A stretch of DNA of 64,000 nucleotides, from positions 744,001-808,000 of the forward strand of contig NZ_CP042344.1 of NCBI RefSeq assembly GCF_007954405.1, given 5' to 3'. Made by a program: the position numbers and the translations under genes. This DNA comes from Comamonas flocculans. GTDB lineage: Bacteria > Pseudomonadota > Gammaproteobacteria > Burkholderiales > Burkholderiaceae_C. Shown piece after piece: positions 1 to 7,228 of this stretch. How positions within the stretch are numbered: the stretch's first letter is position 1; each line of letters begins with the position of its first letter. The notes beneath the pieces were generated by a model that was given only the letters and a program-made list of their open reading frames with translations, was not told the DNA's origin and searched no databases.

Positions 1-1
1 G

Positions 2-1528
2 TTTTACGCCACCATGGTCGAGACCATCCAGCGCACGGGCCAGTGGTCGGGCGAGGTCTGGGACCGGCGCAAGAGCGGCGACGTCTTCCCCAAATGGATG
101 ACCATCACGGCCGTGCCTGATGCGTCGGGCACCGTGACCCACATGATCGCCTGCTACACCGATCTGGCGGAGCGCCAGCGCGCCAGGGAAGAAATCGAGC
201 GGCTGGCGTTTCACGACGTCATCACCGGCCTGGCCAACCGCGCCCTGCTGCATGAGCGCCTGAGCGAAGCCACCAGGCAGGCAGGCAGCAGCGGCGAATA
301 CGCCGCGCTGCTGCTGCTCGACTGGGACGACTTCCGATCGCTCAACGACAGCCTGGGCTACCCCCAGGGGGATGCGCTGCTGCGCCTGGCGGGCCAGCGC
401 ATCTGCGCCTGCGTGCGCGCCAGCGACACGGTGGCGCGCCCTGGCGGGGATGAATTCGCCATCGTGCTGCACCCCACCAGCGACCGGCGTGACCAGGCGG
501 CCGCGCAGACCGAGGCCATGGGCACGCGCATCCTGCAGGCGCTGGCCGAGCCCTGCCACATCGGCGGCACCGACTACCAGGGCAGCGCCAGCATGGGCGT
601 GGTGCTCTTCGCCGACGAGCAGCTCGACGCCAACGCCCTGCTCAAGCAGGCGGAACTGGCGATGTACGAGGCCAAGCACAACAGCCGGGGCAGCCTGCAC
701 TTCTTCGACAGCCAGCTCGAACAAGCCGTGAGCGAGCGCATGCGCATCGAACGCGAGCTGCGCGCGGGCATCGCCGCCGGCCAGCTGCGCCTGCACTACC
801 AGCCCCAGGTCACCATGCAGGAGGGGCGTCACCTCGCGGTCGTCGGCGCCGAGGCACTGGTGCGCTGGCAGCATCCGCGGCAGGGCCTGATCGCGCCGGG
901 CCGATTCATCGCCCTGGCCGAGGAGACGGGGCTCATCGCAGCGCTGGGCCGCTGGGTGCTGCAGACCGCCTGCAAGCAACTGGCCGTCTGGAAAGGCCGG
1001 CCGGCGTTCGCCGATCTGGTGCTGGCCGTGAACGTGAGCGCGGCGCAGTTCCTGGAGCCAGGCTTCACGCAGCAGGTGCTGGAGCTGCTGGCGAGCACAT
1101 GCGCGCCGCCCGGGCGCCTGAAGCTGGAACTGACCGAGAGCCTGCTGGTGCAGAACGCCGAAGCGGTGATCGCCACGATGAGCGCGCTGCAGGCGCATGG
1201 CGTCCAGTTCTCGCTCGACGACTTCGGCACCGGCTATTCATCGCTGGCCTACCTCAAGCGCCTGCCGCTGCAGCAGCTCAAGATCGACCAGGGCTTCGTG
1301 CGCGACCTGGAAACGGACGGCAACGATGCCACCATCGCCCGCTCGATCGCCGCGCTGGCCCGGGGCCTGGGCCTGACGGTGATTGCCGAAGGCGTGGAAA
1401 CCGCCGGGCAGCGCGACCTGCTCGCGGCCATGGGCTGCACCACCTATCAGGGCTATTACTACAGCAGGCCGCTGGCGCTGCAGGACTTCGAGGCGTGGTG
1501 CCTGCGGCAGGCGGGCGTGGCCGCCTGA
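2..1528 (+). CDS. PAS-GGDEF-EAL protein (5' end outside window)
   Basis: This is a dual-domain cyclic-di-GMP enzyme, probably cytoplasmic in the part seen here. The frame is open at the left edge and reads in sensibly before the first ATG at 14, so the gene starts upstream. Counting from that ATG, residues 1-50 are the end of a PAS/PAC fold, then a GGDEF domain with an intact GGDEF at 144-148 and an RxxD (RASD) product-inhibition site five residues before it. The EAL domain has EALVR at about 280, NVSAAQF, ELTES, DDFGTGYSS, LKID and EGVET. Both halves therefore look catalytically competent, and which activity dominates cannot be told. It ends about 170 bp before a HipA-like gene on the same strand. 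Confidence 0.93.
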   Translation, partial: FYATMVETIQRTGQWSGEVWDRRKSGDVFPKWMTITAVPDASGTVTHMIACYTDLAERQRAREEIERLAFHDVITGLANRALLHERLSEATRQAGSSGEYAALLLLDWDDFRSLNDSLGYPQGDALLRLAGQRICACVRASDTVARPGGDEFAIVLHPTSDRRDQAAAQTEAMGTRILQALAEPCHIGGTDYQGSASMGVVLFADEQLDANALLKQAELAMYEAKHNSRGSLHFFDSQLEQAVSERMRIERELRAGIAAGQLRLHYQPQVTMQEGRHLAVVGAEALVRWQHPRQGLIAPGRFIALAEETGLIAALGRWVLQTACKQLAVWKGRPAFADLVLAVNVSAAQFLEPGFTQQVLELLASTCAPPGRLKLELTESLLVQNAEAVIATMSALQAHGVQFSLDDFGTGYSSLAYLKRLPLQQLKIDQGFVRDLETDGNDATIARSIAALARGLGLTVIAEGVETAGQRDLLAAMGCTTYQGYYYSRPLALQDFEAWCLRQAGVAA

Positions 1529-1611
1529 CGAGCAAGCGGGCAGGCAGCCACTGTGCCACACCCATGGAGCATGGCGGGGCAGCGTAGCCCATGCCTAGCA
1601 CATCTTCCATG

Positions 1612-1700
1612 AATCTTCTCATTACTCACGTTTTATCGTGAACAAGTGATTGATTCATCATAATTTTCAAGTTATAAATCTTCTCAACAATCTTCTCATT
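1612..1700 (+). promoter_or_regulatory. Promoter and candidate operator of the HipA-like gene
   Basis: A sigma70-like promoter is visible: TTGATT at 1650-1655, a 17-bp spacer, then TATAAA at 1673-1678. The decamer AATCTTCTCA occurs three times, at 1612-1621, 1677-1686 and 1689-1698; the last copy ends just before the ATG at 1702. An inverted repeat, TCACG-N6-CGTGA, lies at 1626-1641. No Shine-Dalgarno sequence is apparent. The repeats flank the predicted transcription start, which suggests autoregulation by the downstream protein's N-terminal helix-turn-helix. That last step is inference. Confidence 0.55.
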
Positions 1701-1701
1701 C

Positions 1702-3099
1702 ATGCCTGCAGACGACCTCCACCGACTGCGTACCGCCCTCGCCGTGCGCGCCCCGGCTGCCGCCGCCGACCTGGCCGGCGCGCTGGGCGTGAGCGTGCCC
1801 ACGCTGCACCGCCTGCTGCGGCGCCTGCCGCCCGGTGAGCTGGTGGGCGCAGGCAAGGCCCGGCGCGCGCGCTACGCGCTGCGCCGCCCGCTGCATGCGG
1901 GCCGGGGCCTGCTGGCCGACCTGCCGGTGTACGCCATCACCCCCGAAGGCCAGGCCGAACTGCTGGCGCCGCTGGCCCCGCTGCAAGGCGACGGCTGCTG
2001 GATGCCGTTGACCCGTAGCGGCTGGCCCGTGCCCGACGAGGCGCGCGACGGCTGGTGGCCCGGCCTGCCCTACCCGCTGTACGACATGCGTCCGCAGGGC
2101 TACATGGGTCGCCTGTTCGCCCGCGCCGAACACCGTGCCTTGGGCGTGGCGCCCGATCCGCAGGCCTGGAGCGATGACGACGTGCTGCACGTCCTCTCGC
2201 TGCGCGGCAGCGACACCAGCGGCAACTGGATCGTCGGCGACGATGCCTATGCGCTGTGGCAGGCCCAGCGTCAAGCGCTGCCCCCGCCGATCGCCCCCGA
2301 AGCCACCGCCGCCGCCTACGCCCGACTGGCCGATGAGGCCGTTGCCAGCGGCGTACCGGGTTCCAGCGCGGCGGGTGAATTCCCCAAGTTCGCCGCGCGC
2401 CGCAGCCCGCCCCCCGGCACGGCCAGCGGCACGCCGCACGTGCTGGTCAAGTTCTCGGGCGCCAACGCCGCATCGCCCACCGTGCAACGCTGGTCGGACC
2501 TGCTGGTGTGCGAACACCTGGCGCTGCAGCACGCCGCGCGCCTGCCCGGCGTGCAGGTAGCCACCAGCCGCATCCTGCAGCACGGCGGGCGCACCTTTCT
2601 GGAGGTAGAGCGGTTCGATCGCCACGGCGAACACGGCCGCAGCCCGCTGTGCAGCATGGAAACCGCCAACGCCGCCGTGCTGGGCGACGCCTCGCGCGAC
2701 TGGACAGTGCTGGCCGCGCGCCTTGTGGCGCAAGATTGGCTGGCGCCGGAGGACGCCCAGCGCATCGCCCACCTGTGGTGGTTCGGCCGCCTGATCGCCA
2801 ACACCGACATGCACTTGGGCAACCTCGCCCTGCGCCCCGTGCAGGGCCACCTGACGCTGGCCCCGGCCTACGACATGCTGCCCATGCTGCACGCGCCGCT
2901 GCCGGGCGGCGAGGTGCCGGTACGGGCATTCGAGCCGCCGCTACCGTTGCCACAGCAACGGGCGGTGTGGCATGCGGCGTGGGGGGCGGCGCGCGATTTC
3001 TGGTGGGCTGCGGCGGGGGATGGGTGCATCAGCGCGGGGTTTCGGGCGGTTTGCGCGGAGCATGCGTGGCGGCTGTCCTCCGCGGCGGAGCATGCGTGA
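1702..3099 (+). CDS. yjjJ: HipA-like serine/threonine kinase, YjjJ type
   Basis: The 465-residue protein resembles the YjjJ branch of HipA kinases, in which a helix-turn-helix is fused to the kinase instead of being a separate HipB. Residues 1-60 form a winged-HTH-like segment (AGALGVSVPTLHRLLRR). The kinase part has an LVKFSG nucleotide-binding strand near 252, the catalytic loop NTDMHLGN at 367-374 (D369, N374) and the metal-binding AYDML with D391. HipA kinases phosphorylate translation-related targets and promote persistence; the substrate here is unknown. No separate antitoxin gene is adjacent, so the N-terminal HTH or the solo YjjJ arrangement probably handles control. Length matches the family (about 440 aa). 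Confidence 0.85.
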   Translation: MPADDLHRLRTALAVRAPAAAADLAGALGVSVPTLHRLLRRLPPGELVGAGKARRARYALRRPLHAGRGLLADLPVYAITPEGQAELLAPLAPLQGDGCWMPLTRSGWPVPDEARDGWWPGLPYPLYDMRPQGYMGRLFARAEHRALGVAPDPQAWSDDDVLHVLSLRGSDTSGNWIVGDDAYALWQAQRQALPPPIAPEATAAAYARLADEAVASGVPGSSAAGEFPKFAARRSPPPGTASGTPHVLVKFSGANAASPTVQRWSDLLVCEHLALQHAARLPGVQVATSRILQHGGRTFLEVERFDRHGEHGRSPLCSMETANAAVLGDASRDWTVLAARLVAQDWLAPEDAQRIAHLWWFGRLIANTDMHLGNLALRPVQGHLTLAPAYDMLPMLHAPLPGGEVPVRAFEPPLPLPQQRAVWHAAWGAARDFWWAAAGDGCISAGFRAVCAEHAWRLSSAAEHA

Positions 3100-3185
3100 C
3101 GATGCGGCGATGCTTCTACCGAGTTGTCTGTATTTCGCAAATAGGAGATCACAATGGCGGATTCCGACCCGAAACTGGCAGTCAA

Positions 3186-3521
3186 TTAGCGAAGTTGTTT
3201 CTCAAGAGTTTCCACTAGCTGCGAAAGCCGTGGAACTACTATTGTCCCTGCGCTCCTTACCTGCTTCTGGATATGCGGTGCCATAAATCGATCAGCTCTG
3301 AAAACCTGCACATAGGGCGCGTAGAGGGCGTGCAACGCATCGACGGGCTGACTATCGCTGATCTCCTCCCTTCGTCCCCCCCCAACATTCGCCCAGATAG
3401 ATGAGTACATCGACCTAACACCTGCTGAGATGCCAGGACAGTGCGTGTCGACATCTCTCGCTTCGAACTCACCTAATTCGATGCCTATCGCGCTAGCCAT
3501 TCGTTGCGTAATAGCAATTAG
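3186..3521 (-). pseudogene. 3' fragment of IS-interrupted PIN-like gene
   Basis: This is the C-terminal 111 codons plus stop of a gene whose 5' part lies at 4705-5571. Joining the halves across one copy of the 4-bp duplication (CTAA on this strand) keeps the frame (ERQL then IAITQRM) and gives a 400-residue protein. The fragment carries what look like the C-terminal acidic residues of a PIN nuclease fold: D350 in PVDALHALYAPY and D366 in RADRFMAPH, numbered on the rejoined protein, followed by a TIVV strand and a final helix. An artificial frame runs on into the element to 3638. Base composition is clearly less GC-rich than the flanks. Confidence 0.75.
3518..3521. repeat. IS target-site duplication, left copy
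   Basis: TTAG directly abuts the left end of the element and matches TTAG at 4701-4704 on the right. A 4-bp YTAR target is the expected pattern for the IS5 subgroup. Confidence 0.85.
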
Positions 3522-4700
3522 GAAAGGTCTGCAAAAGTCCACCACCTGAGCCCCTCGGACGTTGAACACCCATGAAGCAAATGAGCCTTGCCACAAGCGG
3601 ATTTGAACTTTCCCCCAAGAGGACGCGCAAGCGTGCATTCCTCGATGAGATGGATGCCGTCATCCCATGGCCTGATCTTCTGGCGCTGATTGCACCGCAC
3701 GCGCCTGCAGGCAAGACGGGGCGCCCTCCCTTTGCGCTGGAGACGATGCTGCGCATTCACCTGCTGCAGCAATTCTTCGGGCACTCCGACCCGGCGATGG
3801 AAGAAGCCTTGCACGACGTTCCCCTGTACCGAGAGTTCGCCCACTTGGACGCGGGCATCACCCGCCTGCCCGACGAAAGCACCATCCTGCGCTTTCGACA
3901 CCTCTTGGAGAGGAACGAGCTGGCAGCTCAAATCCTTGCCACCGTCAATGCCCAACTGGCCGCCCGTGGTCTGCTGCTCAAGAGCGGCACCGTGGTCGAT
4001 GCCACCTTGATTGCCGCACCCAGTTCCACCAAGAACAAGGATGGGCAGCGCGACCCTGAGATGCACCAAACCAAGAAGGGCAACCAATGGCACTTCGGTA
4101 TGAAGGCGCACATTGGCGTGGATGCCGATTCGGGCTTGGTGCACACCGTCACCACCACGGCCGCCAACGCCCACGACATCACGCAGGCAGCGGCGCTGTT
4201 GCACGGCGAGGAAACACAAGTCTTTGCAGATTCGGGCTACCGAGGTGTTGACAAGCGTGGCGAAGTACAGGATCAACACCCCGATACCCGTTGGCACATC
4301 GCCATGATGCCGGGCAAGCGCAAGAAGCTCGACAAGAACCGCCCCCTGGATGTGTTGCTCGATCAGATGGAGACCGTCAAGGCGCGTATCCGCGCCAAGG
4401 TCGAGCACCAGTTCCGAGTTCTCAAGTGCCAGTTTGGCCACCGCAAGGTGCGCTACAAGGGCCTGGCCAAGAACACCAGCCAGCTTCTGGTGCTGTTTGC
4501 GCTGTCCAATCTGTGGATGGTGCGCAAGCGCATTTTGCAGGGAGCGCGGGCATGAGTGCGCCTGCAGCACGGGCGAGAGCCCGCAATACGGCTGAAATTG
4601 GCCGAAAGAGCGGGAAATCTGACGCAAATTCGGCTTCGGTTTCACCATGTGAATGTTCACGCGTCAGCTTGCGCCATGAGGCGGGTTGTGCAGACCTTCC
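3522..4700 (+). mobile_element. IS5-group insertion sequence, 1179 bp
   Basis: The element is bounded by imperfect terminal inverted repeats: the left end (3522-3539) and the reverse complement of the right end (4683-4700) match at 14 of 18 positions, sharing the core AAGGTCTGCA. It is flanked by the TTAG duplication and carries one transposase gene. Both ends and the transposase are intact, so it may still be active, and the insertion looks recent. It splits the minus-strand PIN-like gene. I cannot give an ISfinder name. Confidence 0.9.
3572..4555 (+). CDS. IS5-group DDE transposase
   Basis: The 327-residue transposase catalyses cut-and-paste movement of the surrounding element. It begins with the N-terminal IS5-type region (TGRPPFALETMLRIHLLQQFFG), followed by a DDE catalytic core: first Asp in TVVDATLI, second Asp in FADSGYRG and the Glu in the RIRAKVEHQFRV helix. 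Length is normal for the group. It fills most of the element and reads opposite to the interrupted host gene. Confidence 0.93.
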   Translation: MKQMSLATSGFELSPKRTRKRAFLDEMDAVIPWPDLLALIAPHAPAGKTGRPPFALETMLRIHLLQQFFGHSDPAMEEALHDVPLYREFAHLDAGITRLPDESTILRFRHLLERNELAAQILATVNAQLAARGLLLKSGTVVDATLIAAPSSTKNKDGQRDPEMHQTKKGNQWHFGMKAHIGVDADSGLVHTVTTTAANAHDITQAAALLHGEETQVFADSGYRGVDKRGEVQDQHPDTRWHIAMMPGKRKKLDKNRPLDVLLDQMETVKARIRAKVEHQFRVLKCQFGHRKVRYKGLAKNTSQLLVLFALSNLWMVRKRILQGARA

Positions 4701-4704
4701 TTAG
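4701..4704. repeat. IS target-site duplication, right copy
   Basis: TTAG, identical to the copy at 3518-3521, abuts the right inverted repeat of the element. Confidence 0.85.
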
Positions 4705-5571
4705 TTGTCGCTCTTCCATTTCCTGCCAGCGCAGCGTAATCTCGCCACGCTTGCCCGTTGGGTCAGTATCGAGACCAGCGTCCCGTAGCGTCATAGCCCA
4801 CTGCGCAGAAATTTCTGCTAGCGACCTCATCGCTTGGCCAAGCTCTCGTCCAGGCTTGCGAACCATATCCGCGATCGGGCTGGATAGCGCATGCTGAGTT
4901 GTAAACCATTTCATCATCCAACGCGGATCCGTGAGGCTGTTCATCAATGCCTCGTTGAAATCCTTCTTCGTTGCTTTTCCCAGCGCGTACCGTCCCATGA
5001 CTTCTGCGTATTCAGGACGCATGGGGTATTTCTTTAGCAATTCTGTGGTGAAGACCGTTGGATCTTGCTGAGCCAGCTGGGAAATTAGCATCTGGCGCGG
5101 TTTGCCGTTCTTTATGAGTGTCCGAGCCTTGGCTCGACGTTCCTGACGCGAAAGCCCCATCGCCTTCATTTCCTCTTCGGCCAGCTCACGCATCCCCTCC
5201 CACGGTTGCACTGACGTCTCGTCGATGGAAATCTCTGGAAACCACCTGCCGTGCGGATCGAACATATCTCTTGGCGGGGCAGATCCGCGCGCAAGAGAAT
5301 TTACTTCTGCACGTACTAGACGATCAAACGAAACCAGCGCGTTCGAACCGCAAAGTTCGCTGAGCAGTTCCGCTTTCAGTTCGGCAAGGTGCGCAGCATC
5401 TGCTGTTAGGGCGACCGACTCACATACTGCGGCTGCTGAGAATGTAAAACGCACCTGCCTGGAACGTGCCATGTGGAGCAACGCCTCCTTGATCTGGCGG
5501 CGGTCGAGAGTGTTTAGCTTGGGGTCCGTAAGCGCCGAGTAGTCTTGTGAATCTAGATAGCAGGTGATCAT
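4705..5571 (-). pseudogene. 5' part of IS-interrupted PIN-like gene, unknown function
   Basis: The first 289 codons of a gene that would encode 400 residues if the IS were absent; the present frame reads into the element and stops at 4657. The start MITCYLDSQDYSALTD resembles the first strand of PIN nucleases with an Asp at residue 7, and E51 lies in FTFSAAAVCESVAL. The middle is a long helical, basic region (LSRQERRAKARTLIKNGK), so the protein is much larger than a standalone VapC toxin of about 130 aa. PIN proteins are Mg-dependent RNases, but that assignment rests only on motif spacing. The insertion separates the N- and C-terminal acidic residues, so the product is presumably inactive. 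An AAGG ribosome site and a possible -10 (TATACAG) lie just upstream. No antitoxin-like partner is adjacent. Confidence 0.6.
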
Positions 5572-5686
5572 GCCTTACTGTATAGGTTCCCTTCGACCGG
5601 AATCTTGCGATAGCTACGTTCGCTCCTGGCCGATAGCCGCCGCACCCCACACAACACTACAAACCACAAAAGACGCACCCTTCCCC

Positions 5687-7198
5687 CTACCCTACCTTCG
5701 CCCGCAACTCCGTCTTGAGCACCTTCCCATACGCATTCTTGGGCAAGCTGGGCAGCCAGCGGTAGTGCTTCGGGCGCTTGAAGCGCGCGATGTGCGCGAG
5801 GCACAGCGCGTCCAGCTCGGCATCGGGCACGGGCTCGCCGTCGGCGACGAGGAAGGCGACGACGATCTCGCCCCAGTCGGCATCGCGCTCGCCCACCACC
5901 GCCACCTCGCTCACGCGCGGGTGCGTGAGCAATACCTCCTCGACCTCGCGCGGGTAGATGTTGGAGCCGCCCGAGATGATCACGTCCTTGCTGCGGTCGC
6001 GCAGGGTCAGGAAGCCGTCGGCGTCCAGGCTGCCGATGTCGCCGGTGTGCAGCCAGCCGCCGCGCAGCGTGGTGGCCGTGGCCTCGGGGTTGTTCCAGTA
6101 GCCGGCCATCACGGTGTCGCCGCGCACCAGCACCTCGCCCATCTCGCCCGTGGGTAGGTCGCGGTCGTCGGCGTCGGCCACGCGCACCTGCACGCAGGCA
6201 TGCGCCACGCCGACGGAGGCGATGCGCTCGCGCCAGCGCGGGTGATCGCTGGCGGCCAGGTGCTCGCGCGCCAGCGCGGTGATGGTCATGGGTGATTCGC
6301 CCTGGCCGTAGATCTGCACGAACTTCTGCCCCATCACGTCCATGGCCCGGCGCAGGTCTTCGACGTACATCGGCCCGCCGCCGTAGACGATGGTCTTGAA
6401 GCCTTCGCCGCCGCGCCCGCTGCGCTGCAGGTGGGCGACGAGCCGGTGCACCATGGTCGGCGCGGCAAACAGCGAAAGCCGGCCGACGTGGGTGGCCAAA
6501 TCGGCCAGCTCCGCCGGGTCGAAGCCGCCGGACTCGGGCACCACGTGGCGCGCGCCGCGCAACATGTGGGCGTACTGGTACAGGCCCGCGCCGTGCGACA
6601 TCGGCGCGGCATAGACCATGGCGTCCCCGGGATCGACCTGGTCCACGTCGGTGAAATAGGCCATGGTCATGGCCAGCAGGTTGCGCTGGCTGAGCATCAC
6701 GCCCTTGGGCCGGCCGGTGGTGCCCGAGGTGTAGAACAGCCAGGCCAGGTCCTCGGGGGCGGCCTGGTGCAGCGCCAGCGCCGCGCCGGTGGCGGCCTGC
6801 TCCCAGGCGGGGCCGCCCAGCACCAGAAGGCGCTCGGGCGCGGCGCCGGCCTGCAGCGCCGCCTCGCGCAGCTCGGGCGAGGCGCAGACCAGGCGCGCGC
6901 CGCTGTCGGCCAGCACGTGGGCCAGCTCGCGCGCATGCAGCTTGTAGTTGACCGGCACCATGACCGCTCCGCACCAGTGGATGGCCTGCTGCGCCTCCAG
7001 ATAGGCCGGGGCGTTGGCGCCGTAGAGAACCACCCGGTCGCCCGGCTGCACGCCAGCAGGCCCGCGCAGGTGGCCGGCCAGCGCCGCCACGCGCCGCGCC
7101 AGGCTCTGGTAGTCGTGCAGCAGGTGCGCACCCTGCAACAGCGCCGGGCGCTGCGGAAACACCCGGGCGCTGCGCAGCAACAAACGGGCAATGTTCAT
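5687..7198 (-). CDS. Acyl-CoA synthetase, class I adenylate-forming
   Basis: The 503-residue ligase activates a carboxylic acid to acyl-AMP and then acyl-CoA. Visible motifs are the P-loop YTSGTTGRPKG (156-166), YGQGESPMT (A5, with Gln where many have Tyr or Phe), GWLHTGDIGSLDADGF, RDRSKDVIISGGSNIYP, and the C-terminal acyl-transfer lysine in NAYGK. The chain length of the substrate cannot be inferred. It starts 30 bp after the pbpC stop on the same strand and so is probably the last gene of the macroglobulin-pbpC unit, although functionally it does not obviously belong with cell-wall genes. Confidence 0.88.
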   Translation of the reverse strand: MNIARLLLRSARVFPQRPALLQGAHLLHDYQSLARRVAALAGHLRGPAGVQPGDRVVLYGANAPAYLEAQQAIHWCGAVMVPVNYKLHARELAHVLADSGARLVCASPELREAALQAGAAPERLLVLGGPAWEQAATGAALALHQAAPEDLAWLFYTSGTTGRPKGVMLSQRNLLAMTMAYFTDVDQVDPGDAMVYAAPMSHGAGLYQYAHMLRGARHVVPESGGFDPAELADLATHVGRLSLFAAPTMVHRLVAHLQRSGRGGEGFKTIVYGGGPMYVEDLRRAMDVMGQKFVQIYGQGESPMTITALAREHLAASDHPRWRERIASVGVAHACVQVRVADADDRDLPTGEMGEVLVRGDTVMAGYWNNPEATATTLRGGWLHTGDIGSLDADGFLTLRDRSKDVIISGGSNIYPREVEEVLLTHPRVSEVAVVGERDADWGEIVVAFLVADGEPVPDAELDALCLAHIARFKRPKHYRWLPSLPKNAYGKVLKTELRAKVG

Positions 7199-7228
7199 GG
7201 GCGGCTCCGGCGTTCGGACATGGCCGTA

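Noticed and set aside
3153..3188. An 11-codon open frame (MADSDPKLAVN) with a good AGGAG site
   Set aside because: Too short to support as a gene and it overlaps the end of the PIN-like fragment; may be a remnant of a lost gene start.
3522..3638. Longer 150-codon minus-strand frame reading from the IS into the PIN fragment
   Set aside because: Its first codons are IS sequence; only the part below 3522 belongs to the host gene.
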